NCBI RefSeq assembly: GCF_014655595.1
Contig: NZ_BNBL01000014.1
Span: 62,001 to 126,000, forward strand
DNA length: 64,000 nt
Reading direction: 5' to 3'
DNA from: Streptomyces griseocarneus
GTDB taxonomy: Bacteria; Actinomycetota; Actinomycetes; Streptomycetales; Streptomycetaceae
The position numbers and the translations under genes are program-made. The notes beneath the pieces were generated by a model, which was not told the DNA's origin, did no database searches, and saw only the letters and a list, made by a program, of their open reading frames with translations. Positions 1 through 9,114 of this stretch are shown here, one piece after another (positions within the stretch are counted from its first letter, which is position 1; every line of letters starts with the position of its first letter).

Positions 1-1043
1 GCAACACCCAGCTGCTGCTGCAGCAGGAGTCCGGGACCTGCCGGGTCATCGACCCCTGGGGCGGCAGCGCCTACGTCGAGCGGCTCACCCACGACCTCGC
101 CCGCCGCGCATGGCAGCACATCGAGGAGGTCGAGGCGGCCGGCGGCATGGCCCAGGCCATCGACGCGGGCATCCCCAAGCTGCGCGTCGAGGAGGCCGCG
201 GCCCGCACCCAGGCCCGCATCGACTCCGGCCGCCAGCCGGTGATCGGCGTCAACAAGTACCGGGTCGACAGCGACGAGCAGATCGAGGTCCTCAAGGTCG
301 ACAACTCCTCGGTGCGCACCCAGCAGATCGACAAGCTGCGCCGGCTGCGCGCCGAGCGCGACGAGAGCGCCTGCCGGGCGTCGCTGGACGCGCTCACCCG
401 GGCCGCCGAGGCGACCCCCGGCCCGGGGCTCGAGGGCAACCTGCTGGCGCTGGCCGTCGACGCGGCCCGCGCCAAGGCCACCGTGGGCGAGATCTCCGAC
501 GCCCTGGAGAAGGTGTACGGACGGCACGCCGGCCAGATCCGTACGATCTCGGGTGTGTACAGGGACGAGGCGGGACCGTCGTCCGGGGTGGAGCGCACGC
601 GCGCCCTGGTGGAGGAGTTCGAGCGCCAGGACGGCCGCCGGCCGCGCATCCTGGTCGCCAAGATGGGCCAGGACGGCCACGACCGCGGCCAGAAGGTGAT
701 CGCCACGGCCTTCGCCGACCTCGGCTTCGACGTCGACGTCGGCCCGCTGTTCCAGACCCCGGCCGAGGTCGCCCGGCAGGCGGTCGAGGCGGACGTGCAC
801 ATCGTCGGCGTCTCCTCGCTCGCGGCCGGCCACCTCACGCTCGTCCCCGCGCTGCGCGAACAGCTCGAGGAGCAGGGCCGCGAGGACATCATGATCGTCG
901 TCGGCGGGGTCATCCCGCCGCAGGACGTCCCGACGCTGCTCGAGATGGGCGCCGCCGCGGTCTTCCCGCCCGGCACGGTCATCCCGGACGCCGCCCACGA
1001 CCTGCTGAAGACCCTGGCCGGGGTCCTCGGCCACGAGCTGTGA
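1..1043 (+). CDS. scpA: methylmalonyl-CoA mutase large subunit, C-terminal part (5' end outside window)
   Basis: Isomerises (R)-methylmalonyl-CoA and succinyl-CoA with adenosylcobalamin in propionate/branched-chain catabolism and in supply of methylmalonyl-CoA extender units. The open frame is already running at base 3 and reads through the end of the mutase barrel (RVIDPWGGSAYVE) into the C-terminal B12-binding domain. That domain has the cobalamin-ligand motif DGHDRG in KMGQDGHDRG near base 670, followed by VGVSSLAAGHLTLVP and VVGGVIPPQD. It ends just before meaB, which fits a mutase operon. Also called mutB in this genus. The upstream barrel and substrate-binding part is missing from the window, so only the C-terminal third or so is seen. 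Confidence 0.95.
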   Translation, partial: NTQLLLQQESGTCRVIDPWGGSAYVERLTHDLARRAWQHIEEVEAAGGMAQAIDAGIPKLRVEEAAARTQARIDSGRQPVIGVNKYRVDSDEQIEVLKVDNSSVRTQQIDKLRRLRAERDESACRASLDALTRAAEATPGPGLEGNLLALAVDAARAKATVGEISDALEKVYGRHAGQIRTISGVYRDEAGPSSGVERTRALVEEFERQDGRRPRILVAKMGQDGHDRGQKVIATAFADLGFDVDVGPLFQTPAEVARQAVEADVHIVGVSSLAAGHLTLVPALREQLEEQGREDIMIVVGGVIPPQDVPTLLEMGAAAVFPPGTVIPDAAHDLLKTLAGVLGHEL

Positions 1044-1056
1044 GGCCGCTTCCCTG

Positions 1057-2046
1057 ATGGCCCGCGCGATCGACATCGACGCCTACGTCAAGGGTGTGCT
1101 CGACGGGAAGCGCGCGGCCATCGCCCGCGCCATCACGCTCGTCGAGTCCACCCGCTCCGACCACCGCGCCCTCGCCCAGCGCATGCTGACCGAGCTGCTC
1201 CCGCACGCGGGAGCGGCCCGGCGGATCGGCATCACCGGCGTGCCCGGGGTCGGCAAGTCCACCTTCATCGACGCCCTCGGCACGATGCTCACCGGACTCG
1301 GGCACCGCGTCGCCGTCCTCGCCGTCGACCCGTCCTCCAGCCGCACCGGCGGCAGCATCCTCGGCGACAAGACCCGCATGGAACGGCTCGCCGTCGACCC
1401 GGCCGCCTTCGTCCGCCCCTCGCCCACCGCCGGCACGCTCGGCGGCGTGGCCAAGGCCACCCGCGAGACCATCGTGGTGATGGAGGCCGCCGGGTACGAC
1501 GTGGTGCTGGTGGAGACCGTCGGCGTCGGCCAGTCCGAGACGGCCGTCGCCAACATGGTCGACACCTTCCTGCTGCTCACCCTCGCCCGCACCGGCGACC
1601 AGCTCCAGGGCATCAAGAAGGGCGTACTGGAACTGGCCGACCTCGTCGCCGTGAACAAAGCGGACGGACCGCACGAACGCGACGCCAAGGCCGCCGCCCG
1701 CGAGCTCGCCGGCGCCCTGCGCCTGATGCAGTCCCCGGACGCCGCCTGGAACCCGCCCGTCCTGACCTGCAGCGCCCGCGAGAACACCGGACTGGACACC
1801 CTGTGGGAGCGGATCGAGCAGCACCGGCGCGTTCTGGAGGCCACCGGCGAACTCGCCTCCCGCCGCCGCGACCAGCAGGTCGACTGGACCTGGACCATGG
1901 TCCGCGAACAGCTCCTGGCGGAGCTGCGCGCCCACCCCGGGGTGCGCCGCCTGGGCCCCGACCTGGAACAGCGGGTGCGGGAGGGCACCCTGACGGCGAG
2001 CCTGGCCGCCGAGCGGCTGCTGGAGGCGTTCCGCTCGCCCCCGTGA
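1057..2046 (+). CDS. meaB: methylmalonyl-CoA mutase-associated GTPase MeaB
   Basis: A G3E-family P-loop GTPase that gates adenosylcobalamin loading and protects methylmalonyl-CoA mutase from inactivation. The 329-residue length is normal. Visible motifs are the Walker A/G1 loop GVPGVGKST (about residues 61-69), an aspartate-rich switch region with DPSSSRTGGSILGDK, the ETVGVGQSE switch, and the G4 motif NKAD near residue 200. It starts 13 bases after the mutase stop codon, so the two are almost certainly co-transcribed and co-translated. Identification is secure because both the motifs and the neighbour agree. Confidence 0.96.
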   Translation: MARAIDIDAYVKGVLDGKRAAIARAITLVESTRSDHRALAQRMLTELLPHAGAARRIGITGVPGVGKSTFIDALGTMLTGLGHRVAVLAVDPSSSRTGGSILGDKTRMERLAVDPAAFVRPSPTAGTLGGVAKATRETIVVMEAAGYDVVLVETVGVGQSETAVANMVDTFLLLTLARTGDQLQGIKKGVLELADLVAVNKADGPHERDAKAAARELAGALRLMQSPDAAWNPPVLTCSARENTGLDTLWERIEQHRRVLEATGELASRRRDQQVDWTWTMVREQLLAELRAHPGVRRLGPDLEQRVREGTLTASLAAERLLEAFRSPP

Positions 2047-2162
2047 CCGGCCGCGGTCGGCGCTGTACGTTCCACCCTCGCGCCCATGACATCCTGAGCC
2101 GTCAAGTTCTGCCGGGGAGAGCGGATCGGCGGATGTCCGGGATATCGAGGATGATGCAGCAC

Positions 2163-3038
2163 ATGAGACTCTGCTTCCTGGTGGAGGAGCAGTACCGGTA
2201 CGACGGCATGCCGGTGGACGTGATCCGCCAACTGACCGCCTGGGGACACCGGGTGGACGTGCTGCGGCCGGGCGGTTCGCTGATGACGCTCTCCGAGACC
2301 GTGCGTGCCGGGCGGCACGACGCCTGGGTGCTCAAGACGGTGTCGGGCGGCCCGGGGCTGACGCTGCTGGAAGGCGCTGCGGCCGTGGGCCTGACCACGG
2401 TCAACGACGCCCGCGCCATACGCGGCGTGCGGGACAAGGCCCTGGCCGCGGTGATCGCCGAATCCCGCGGCCTTCCCGTGCCGCCGACGTACGCGGCGAT
2501 GCGCGCCGAGGACTTCGCCGAGCTGCCCGCGAGCGCGTACCCGCTGGTGGTCAAGCCCGCCGACGGCAGCTCGGGGCGCGCGGTACGGCTCGTACCGGAC
2601 CCGGAGCGACTGCCCGCGCCCGGGACGTCCGAGGCGGGCGGCATGCTGATAGCCCAGCCGTACGTGCCCAACGCGGGCGTCGACCTGAAGGTGTACTGCG
2701 TCGACGGCGAGCTGTACGCCACCGAGCGCCGCAGCCCCCTGCACCCCGACCACCCCGCGCGCGAACGCCAGGTGCCGCTGACGGGCGAGGTGGCGGACAT
2801 CGCCGCCGAGGTCGGCGCGGCCTTCGGCCTCGACCTGTACGGGGTGGACATCGTCTTCGGCCCCGACGGCCCGGTGGTCGTCGACGTCAACGACTTCCCC
2901 AGCTTCCGGCAGGTGCCCGACGCGGTCGCCAGGGTGGCCCGGGCCGTCCTGAGGCTGGCCGGCGCGGACCGGACGCCCGCGGTCCCGCCACCGGCCGCGC
3001 CCGTCGCCGCCGCCCGGGGCCTGGGCGGCCGCGCATGA
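2163..3038 (+). CDS. ATP-grasp ligase, RimK-like (first of an overlapping pair)
   Basis: A 291-residue protein with an ATP-grasp fold: PLVVKPADGSSGRAVRL is the nucleotide-binding glycine-rich loop, and LYGVDIVFGPDGPVVVDVNDFPSF carries the late D...D.N metal-binding residues of RimK/D-Ala-D-Ala-ligase-like enzymes. Such enzymes join a carboxylate to an amine or thiol through an acyl-phosphate. The substrate cannot be read from sequence. I chose the ATG at 2163 (MRLCFLVEEQ) because GAGG lies 12 bases upstream and the fold begins there; in-frame ATGs at 2133 and 2151 are alternatives. The stop overlaps the start of a second ATP-grasp gene by 4 bases, so the two products are probably made together and may act together. 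Confidence 0.8.
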   Translation: MRLCFLVEEQYRYDGMPVDVIRQLTAWGHRVDVLRPGGSLMTLSETVRAGRHDAWVLKTVSGGPGLTLLEGAAAVGLTTVNDARAIRGVRDKALAAVIAESRGLPVPPTYAAMRAEDFAELPASAYPLVVKPADGSSGRAVRLVPDPERLPAPGTSEAGGMLIAQPYVPNAGVDLKVYCVDGELYATERRSPLHPDHPARERQVPLTGEVADIAAEVGAAFGLDLYGVDIVFGPDGPVVVDVNDFPSFRQVPDAVARVARAVLRLAGADRTPAVPPPAAPVAAARGLGGRA

Positions 3039-3865
3039 GGATCTGCCTGCTGACGCCCGCCCCCGATCACCCGCTCCTGGCCCGGACCACGGACCTGCTG
3101 ACGTCCCACCACACCGTGGAATGGCTGGACCCGGGCGCCGCGGACGACCTCCCCGACCCGGCGACGCTCGCCGACGTCTACCTGCTGAAGACGCGCACAC
3201 CGCGCGCCCTGGCCTACGCCCGCCACCTCGAGGAGCACGGCGCGCCCGTGCTGAACTCGGCCGCCGCCACCGAGCTCTGCCAGGACCGCACCGCCATGGC
3301 GGACGTCGCCCTGCGCGCCGGACTGCCGTTCGTCACCACCCGCACCGAGCCCTCGCTGCGGCTGCCGGGGCCGGCGGGGGAGCCCGCCTGGCCCGTGGTG
3401 GTCAAGAGCCGCCACAGCCGCCGCCACGACCTCGTCGCCCGCGTCGACGACTCCGAGCGGCTGCGGGAGCTGGCCGCGCGCTGGCCCGACGAGCCGGTGG
3501 TGATCCAGCCCTTCACGCCCAACAGCGGCTGGGACCACAAGATGTGGGTGGTGGGCGACGAGATCTTCGCCGGGCTCCGCCGCTCGGAACTGGCCGAGGG
3601 CGGCGCGGACAAGCGCACCCGCACGCTCGGCCTCGGCGAACTGCCTGGCGAGTGGCTCGAGGTGGTCCGGCGCGTGGGGGAGGTCTTCGCCCTGGACGTC
3701 TACGGCGTCGACCTGCTCGACGCGGGCGGCGGCGCACCCGTGATCGTCGACATCAACGCCTTCCCCGGCATCAGGGGCCAGCGCGGCGCCCCCGAGGCAC
3801 TGGCCGCCCTGGCCCTGCACACGGCGGCCGGCAGCCGGCGGCCCCGGGTGCCGGTGGGCCCGTGA
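3035..3865 (+). CDS. ATP-grasp ligase, RimK-like (second of the pair)
   Basis: A 276-residue protein starting in the ATGA overlap with the preceding ATP-grasp gene. It has the same architecture: WPVVVKSRHSRRHDL replaces the canonical loop with an arginine/histidine-rich version, PFTPNSGWDHKMWVVG parallels PYVPNAGVDLKVYCVD of its neighbour, and LDVYGVDLLDAGGG...VIVDINAFPG carries the metal-binding D and N. The pair probably arose by tandem duplication, given the parallel motifs and equal length. The altered glycine loop suggests a different substrate or partner. No peptide precursor, carrier protein or transporter is adjacent, so the product is unknown. Confidence 0.78.
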   Translation: MRICLLTPAPDHPLLARTTDLLTSHHTVEWLDPGAADDLPDPATLADVYLLKTRTPRALAYARHLEEHGAPVLNSAAATELCQDRTAMADVALRAGLPFVTTRTEPSLRLPGPAGEPAWPVVVKSRHSRRHDLVARVDDSERLRELAARWPDEPVVIQPFTPNSGWDHKMWVVGDEIFAGLRRSELAEGGADKRTRTLGLGELPGEWLEVVRRVGEVFALDVYGVDLLDAGGGAPVIVDINAFPGIRGQRGAPEALAALALHTAAGSRRPRVPVGP

Positions 3866-3971
3866 CGCCGCACGGCGGAAAAACGTAGGGCCAAAGCTCT
3901 CGCTGTAGCGCCGGTACGGACCGATACTGCCCACGCTCCGTCGTTCGTCCGCGGTACCGGAGGTGACCGGC

Positions 3972-4535
3972 ATGCTTCACGGCATCGATGTCAGCAGCCA
4001 CAACAGCGAGAACTACCCCGTCGACGGCTACGACTTCGTCTTCGTCAAGGTGACGGAAGGAACGTCGTACACCAACCCGAAATGGGTCAAGCAGCGCGAC
4101 CGGGCCCGGCGGGCCGGCCTGGTCGTCGGCTACTACCACTACGTCACCCCCGGCTCCATGTCGGCGCAGGGGAACTACTTCCTCGGCAAAATAGCCTTAC
4201 GCGAGGGCGACGTGCTCGCCCTCGACTGGGAACACCCCGACGTCTGGGGCCGCGACAAGGACCGCTGGCTGAGCCACGTGCGCCAGGAGGCGAGCGGCCA
4301 CAAGGTGGTCCTCTACTGCAACCGGGACTACTGGTTCAACCGGGACACCACCAGCGACGCGGGCGACGGGCTGTGGATCGCCGATCCCGCGCACGCCCCC
4401 GGCCACCCGGCCGTACAGCACCCGTGGACCTTCCACCAGTACAGCTGGGACGGGGGCCTGGACCGCAACGTCGGCCGCTTCGCCGACCGCGCGGCGCTCA
4501 GGGCGTGGGCGGGCGCCGCGCGCGAGGCGGAGTGA
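3972..4535 (+). CDS. GH25 family lysozyme-like protein (N-acetylmuramidase)
   Basis: A 187-residue single-domain protein of glycoside hydrolase family 25, which cleaves the MurNAc-GlcNAc bond of peptidoglycan. It begins with the GH25 signature GIDVSSHN, continues with FVFVKVTEGTSYTNP, GYYHYVTPGS and the catalytic D.E pair in LALDWEHP, and ends with FHQYSWDGGLDRNV. The ATG at 3972 is favoured over an in-frame GTG at 3963 because GGAGGTGA at 3959-3966 is correctly spaced for it. No signal peptide, membrane segment or wall-binding repeat is present, which is unusual for a wall hydrolase and suggests non-classical release or an intracellular role. Confidence 0.88.
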   Translation: MLHGIDVSSHNSENYPVDGYDFVFVKVTEGTSYTNPKWVKQRDRARRAGLVVGYYHYVTPGSMSAQGNYFLGKIALREGDVLALDWEHPDVWGRDKDRWLSHVRQEASGHKVVLYCNRDYWFNRDTTSDAGDGLWIADPAHAPGHPAVQHPWTFHQYSWDGGLDRNVGRFADRAALRAWAGAAREAE

Positions 4536-4556
4536 GGCCGGCGCAGCGCCCGGACG

Positions 4557-5300
4557 TCAGACCGCGAGGCCCAGCACCGGCCGCAGGCCCTCCGGCCGCT
4601 CCTCGACCGGCAGGTGCTCCACGAAGCGCACCGCGCACCCGATGCGTCCGGCACCCCCGTCCGCGCGCTGATTGTCACCGACCATGAGGACCTCGCCCGG
4701 CGGCAGCCCGAGCGCCTCGCACGCCACGCGGAACAGCCGCGGCTCCGGCTTCTGCGCCCCGTGCTCGTACGACAGGACGTAGGAGTCCACCAGCTCGTCC
4801 AGGCCGTGCGCGCGGAAGACCGGCCGCAGGTCCCAGCCGATGTTGCTCACCACGGCCGTGCGCACGCCCCGCCGCCGCAGCTCGCCGAGGACGTCGGCGG
4901 CGTCGGCGTACGGCCGCCAGGCGGCGGGCTCCATGTGCCGGGCGTAGAGCGCCTCGTGGAGCCCGGCACCCGGCAGCGGCACCTGGCGGGCGAGGCCCGT
5001 GTACGCGGCCCGGTGCTGCTCGGGGCTGAGGTCGCGCCCGGCCCACGCGTCCGCGAGGTGCGGCGGCACACGGCACGGGCGGGTGCCGCCGGGCTGGGCG
5101 CCGGCCTCCTCCAGCAGGGCCGCCAGACGCGCGACGTCCTCGTCCCCGGCCGCGACGCCGGCACGGCCGAGGGCGGCGCGCAGCCAAGATGCGGTGGGTT
5201 CGACGCGGAAGAGCGTCCCGGAGAAGTCGAAGAGAACCCCCCTGACCCCCGTCACCACACCCGTCTCCGTGGCCTCCTGGTCCTTCCCGTTCGTCCGCAC
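4557..5300 (-). CDS. HAD-superfamily hydrolase
   Basis: A 247-residue haloacid-dehalogenase-type phosphatase. Motif I is FDFSGTLF, with the first Asp as nucleophile and Ser in place of the usual acid/base Asp two residues later. Motif II is AVVSNIGWD, and motifs III/IV are HGAQKPEPRLF and MVGDNQRADGG. The GTG at 5300 was chosen because GGAGGGG lies seven bases upstream; the open frame extends 37 codons further but without such a site. The Ser substitution at motif I can indicate altered chemistry (for example dehalogenase-like rather than phosphatase), so I do not assign a substrate. It converges on the GH25 gene. Confidence 0.85.
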   Translation of the reverse strand: MRTNGKDQEATETGVVTGVRGVLFDFSGTLFRVEPTASWLRAALGRAGVAAGDEDVARLAALLEEAGAQPGGTRPCRVPPHLADAWAGRDLSPEQHRAAYTGLARQVPLPGAGLHEALYARHMEPAAWRPYADAADVLGELRRRGVRTAVVSNIGWDLRPVFRAHGLDELVDSYVLSYEHGAQKPEPRLFRVACEALGLPPGEVLMVGDNQRADGGAGRIGCAVRFVEHLPVEERPEGLRPVLGLAV

Positions 5301-5438
5301 GTTCTCCCCTCCGGTCGTTCGATCGGCGTGCCCGTCACGTGACCCCCCGTCGGGCAGGAACGCGGCCAGTATCGCCCGGACGGCGTCGTCGGCGCTCCCG
5401 CCCGGGGGCAATCGCCCGACCGGATCCGGGCTCAGTGC

Positions 5439-7298
5439 TCAGTGCGCCGGCGAGGGGCGTACCACCATGGCGGATCCGCCGCCGAGACGGACCGGTTCGG
5501 CGGCCGCGAGCCAGCGCCCGTCCGGCAGCCGTTGCACTCCCGTGGCCGCGCCGATCTCCGGGTTGAGCGTGAAGTAGTTCGCCGGATTCACGACGAAGCG
5601 GTGGCCGATCCTCTCCAGCCGGGCCCGCAGCGGGCTGTCGTACAGCGCCGGTTCCAGCTCGGTGGCCACCTCGTTGCGCTGGCTGGCCCGTGGCGCGGCG
5701 ATGGCCTTGGCCAGGGGCAGGCCGCGGTCCACGTGGCCGATGAGCACCTGGAGCACGGTGGTGATGATCGTCGCGCCGCCGGGTGAGCCGATCGCGAAGT
5801 CGGGCCGGCCGTTCTTCAGCACGATGGTCGGGGCCATCGACGAGCGCGGCCGTTTGCCGGGGCCGGGCAGGTTCGGGTCGTGGACGGCCGGGTTCGCGGG
5901 GGCGAAGGAGAAGTCGGTCAGCTGGTTGTTGAGCAGGAAGCCCCGGCCCGGCACGGTGATGCCACTGCCGCCGGCCTGCTCGATGCTGAAGGTGTAGGAG
6001 ACGATGTCGCCCCACCGGTCGGCGACGGTCAGGTGCGTGGTGTTCCTGCCCTCGTGCGCGGCGCGGGCAGCGGCACGGGCCGGGGCGCGGGTGCCGTCGC
6101 ACGGCTTCGGGTGCCTGGGGTCTCCGGGCGCGAGCGGGCTGGTGAGCGCCCTGCCGTCCTTGATCAGGCAGGCGCGGGAGTCGGCGTAGCGCGGGGACAG
6201 CAGCCCGGCGGTGGGGACGCGCTCGAACGCCGGGTCGCCGACCCAGCGCCCCCGGTCGGCGAAGGCGAGGCGGCCGGCCTCGATGAAACGGTGCAGGTAC
6301 CGGTCCTCGCTCAGGGAGGACAGGTCGGTGTGCCGCAGGATGTTCAGCGCCTCGCCGACGGTGGTGCCGCCGGCCGCGGCCGGAGCGACTCCGTAGACGT
6401 CCCGGCCGCGGTAGCGGACGTGGGTCGGCTTCTGCCGCAGGGCCCGGTACTTCGCGAGGTCGGCGGTGGTCAGACGGCCCGGGCGGACGAGCCGGCGGTC
6501 CGCGGGCCGGGCGGGCGGCTTGCGCACGGCCCGGACCAGGTCGCGTCCGATGGCCCCGCGGTAGAAGGCCCCCACTCCCTTGCGGCCCACCTCGGCGTAG
6601 GTCGCGGCGAGGTCGGGGTTCTTCAGGACGGTGCCCACCGCGGGCGGACGCCCTCCCGGCAGGAACAGCCGGGCGGTGTCGGGGAAGGAGGAGAAGCGCT
6701 TGGCGTTGACCGCGGTCATGCGGCGGAACGTGTCGTCGACGACGAAGCCCCGCCGGGCGAGTCGTTCGGCGGGCTCGAGGACCTGCCCCATGGAGCGGCT
6801 GCCCCAGTCGCGCAGGGCCCGGTCCCAGGTGGCGAGCGTGCCCGGCGCGCCGACGGCGAGACCGCTGGTGATGGCGTCGGCGAAGGAGATCGGCTTGCCG
6901 TGCTCGAGGAAGAGGCGGCGGTCGGCGCTCCTCGGAGCCGTCTCACGGCCGTCGATCGCGTGGACCTCGTGGCTCTTGGCGCTGTAGTGGAGGAAGTACC
7001 CGCCGCCCCCGATGCCGGCGGCGTACGGCTCGCTCACCCCGAGGGCGGCGGCGGTGGCGACGGCCGCGTCGACGGCGTTGCCGCCACGGCGCAGGATCTC
7101 GATGCCCGCGGCCGTGGCGTCGGCGTCGACGCTGGCCACCGCGCCGCCGTAGCCGGTGGCGACGGCGTTCTTGGCCGGGGCCGCGGATCCCGGGCGGTTC
7201 GCCGCCGGGTGGACCGGGGCGGCCCCGGTCGCGAGGAGCGCGACGGCACCCAGGGCGACCAGCCCCCGGACGACTGCCGGGCGTGAACCGAGAACCAT
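5439..7298 (-). CDS. ggt: gamma-glutamyltransferase, secreted proenzyme
   Basis: A 619-residue Ntn-hydrolase that transfers or hydrolyses gamma-glutamyl groups outside the membrane. A signal peptide spans about residues 1-27 (MVLGSRPAVVRGLVALGAVALLATGAA). The large-subunit N-terminus has RGGNAVDAAVA and the glutamyl-binding GRETAP. The autoprocessing site is in NTTHLTVAD near residue 418, where the Thr of TTH becomes the N-terminal nucleophile. PRSSMAPTIV and GSPGGATI are the small-subunit substrate-binding motifs. GGAGG sits just ahead of the ATG. It lies 102 bases downstream of the acyl-CoA ligase on the same strand, so it may belong to the 7-16 kb gene set and remove a gamma-glutamyl group added by the glutamine-synthetase-like enzyme there (inference). 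Confidence 0.93.
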   Translation of the reverse strand: MVLGSRPAVVRGLVALGAVALLATGAAPVHPAANRPGSAAPAKNAVATGYGGAVASVDADATAAGIEILRRGGNAVDAAVATAAALGVSEPYAAGIGGGGYFLHYSAKSHEVHAIDGRETAPRSADRRLFLEHGKPISFADAITSGLAVGAPGTLATWDRALRDWGSRSMGQVLEPAERLARRGFVVDDTFRRMTAVNAKRFSSFPDTARLFLPGGRPPAVGTVLKNPDLAATYAEVGRKGVGAFYRGAIGRDLVRAVRKPPARPADRRLVRPGRLTTADLAKYRALRQKPTHVRYRGRDVYGVAPAAAGGTTVGEALNILRHTDLSSLSEDRYLHRFIEAGRLAFADRGRWVGDPAFERVPTAGLLSPRYADSRACLIKDGRALTSPLAPGDPRHPKPCDGTRAPARAAARAAHEGRNTTHLTVADRWGDIVSYTFSIEQAGGSGITVPGRGFLLNNQLTDFSFAPANPAVHDPNLPGPGKRPRSSMAPTIVLKNGRPDFAIGSPGGATIITTVLQVLIGHVDRGLPLAKAIAAPRASQRNEVATELEPALYDSPLRARLERIGHRFVVNPANYFTLNPEIGAATGVQRLPDGRWLAAAEPVRLGGGSAMVVRPSPAH

Positions 7299-7400
7299 CC
7301 CTGCCTCCGAACGGGCGTCGACGCGTCCGGCCCGTCCCGTGCGCGGTGGACGCGGCCGTGGGGCGAGGATGTTCGACGAGGGCCGGGGCCGGCGGGCGGC

Positions 7401-9053
7401 TCACCGGGCGGGCCGCGGCAAGCCACCCTCCTGGCGGGACCGGACTCCGGCCGGCGCGGTGCCGGGCGCCGCGCCGGCGGGCGGGGCAGCGGTGAGCCGG
7501 TGGCGCAGAATCTTGCCGGTGGCGGAGCGCGGGATCCTCTCGACGCTCTCGATCTGCCGGATCTTCTTGTACGGGGCCACCTGCTCGGCGACGTGCTGCC
7601 GGACGGCCTCGAGGGACGTGGGGCGCCTGAGGACCACGTACGCCTTGGGCACCTCCCCGGCCACCGGGTCGGGCACGCCGACGACGGCGGCGTCCGCGAC
7701 GTCCGGATGGCCGCGCAGGACGTCCTCCAGCTCGGCGGGCGCCACCTGATAGCCCTTGTACTTGATCATCTCCTTGACCCGTCCGGTGAGCCGGAGGTTG
7801 CCGTCCCCGTCGAGGAGCCCGACGTCGCCGGTGCGGAGCCAGCCGTCGGGGCCGAGGGCGGCGGCCGTGGCCCCGGGGTCGGCGAGGTATCCGGTCATGG
7901 TCTGCGGGCCGCGGACCTGGAGCTCGCCCACGGAGCCGGGGCCCAGGGGAGAGCCGGTGCCGAGAGCGACGATGCGGCATTCCGTACGGGGCAGGGCGCG
8001 GCCGACGGTGCCGACGGCCGGAGGGCACGCGTCGGGGACGATGTGGGTGCAGTTGCCCGTCTCGGTCATCCCGAACCCCTCGACGACCGGCGCCCGCAGC
8101 AGGGCCTCGGCCCGGTGGTGCAGGCCGGCTCCCAGGGGCGCGCTGGCCGAGACGACGAGCCGCAGGGTGGACAGGTCGTGCCGGGCCGCGGCTTCGGGTG
8201 CCCTGGCCAGGGCGGCGAGCACGGCGGGCGTGAGGTAGATCCGGGTCACGCCGTACTCCTCGATCAGCCGCAGCATCAGCGTCAGTTCGAACCGCCGCAT
8301 GGTGACCGCGCGGGCACCGGCGCGCAGCGCGGGGTGCAGAGCGCACTGCAGGGCGTAGACGTGGGTGAGGGGCCCGGTGGCCAGGACCGTCTCGTCGGCC
8401 CCGACGCGGTGGGCCGCGGCCATGGCGGCCATGCCGGCGACCAGGGAGGCGTGGCTGAGCATGACGCCCTTGGGGTGGCCGGTGGTGCCGCTGGAGTAGG
8501 GCAGCAGCGCGATGTCCCCGCCCCGGCCCGTGCACGGCGGCGGCCCGGCGGCCGGGGGCGTGTCGTGCCGCAGCCCGGCGAAGTCGTGGTCGGCGCCGGC
8601 GGACGCCAGGGTGAAGGTGCGCGGGCCCGGCCGCCCCGGGCCGTGGGCCGGGCGGCCCGGCGGGCAGGTCACGTGGACGGCCGCGCCGCTGTGGGCGAGC
8701 TGGCGCCGGGTCTCCTGCGGGCTGCTGAGCACCCCGATGGGGGTGACGACCGCGCCCAGGGACAGGGCGGCGTGCAGCAGGACCGGGAGCGCTGCGCCGT
8801 TGGGGATCTGCAGCGCGACCACGGTGCCGCGTGTGACGCCGGAGGCGGCGAGACCGGCGCGCACCTGGGCGATGGCGGTCAGCAGGGTGTCGTACGGGGT
8901 GGTGGCCGCCGTGTGCGCGTCGATCAGCGCCGTCCGGCCGCCGGGTCGCGGGGCGTGTTCCAGGACGTACTCGGTCAGGGCGGCGGGCCGGGAGGAATTC
9001 AGGGCGGCGGGCCGGGAGGGATTCGGGGTGGTGGGCCGGGAGGGAAGAGGCAT
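7401..9053 (-). CDS. acyl-CoA ligase / AMP-dependent synthetase (4-coumarate-CoA ligase type)
   Basis: A 550-residue ANL-superfamily enzyme that would adenylate a carboxylic acid and load it onto CoA. The AMP-binding P-loop LLPYSSGTTGHPKGVMLSH lies near residue 185, followed by the A5-type GFGMTETGN, the GWLRTGDVG motif with the ribose-binding Asp, the hinge GRVKEMIKYKGYQVAP, and the catalytic Lys region RSATGKILRH near the C-terminus. The ATG at 9053 is preceded by GAAGGAGG. The first 25 residues carry a short tandem repeat (SRPAALNSSRPAALTEY). It sits 61 bases behind the FAD oxidase in a leftward operon and could supply the acyl-CoA used by the alpha-oxoamine synthase at 14.4 kb (inference). 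Confidence 0.9.
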   Translation of the reverse strand: MPLPSRPTTPNPSRPAALNSSRPAALTEYVLEHAPRPGGRTALIDAHTAATTPYDTLLTAIAQVRAGLAASGVTRGTVVALQIPNGAALPVLLHAALSLGAVVTPIGVLSSPQETRRQLAHSGAAVHVTCPPGRPAHGPGRPGPRTFTLASAGADHDFAGLRHDTPPAAGPPPCTGRGGDIALLPYSSGTTGHPKGVMLSHASLVAGMAAMAAAHRVGADETVLATGPLTHVYALQCALHPALRAGARAVTMRRFELTLMLRLIEEYGVTRIYLTPAVLAALARAPEAAARHDLSTLRLVVSASAPLGAGLHHRAEALLRAPVVEGFGMTETGNCTHIVPDACPPAVGTVGRALPRTECRIVALGTGSPLGPGSVGELQVRGPQTMTGYLADPGATAAALGPDGWLRTGDVGLLDGDGNLRLTGRVKEMIKYKGYQVAPAELEDVLRGHPDVADAAVVGVPDPVAGEVPKAYVVLRRPTSLEAVRQHVAEQVAPYKKIRQIESVERIPRSATGKILRHRLTAAPPAGAAPGTAPAGVRSRQEGGLPRPAR

Positions 9054-9114
9054 CGCGTGGCCTCCTTCGTGTGTCCGGGTGTCTACGGGGCGGGGGTGCA
9101 CGGGTGTTCCCGTG

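Noticed and set aside
1083..3973. Long minus-strand frames opposite meaB and the ATP-grasp genes.
   Set aside because: Arg/Gly/Ala-rich shadow frames with no start context; the plus strand carries well-conserved enzymes.
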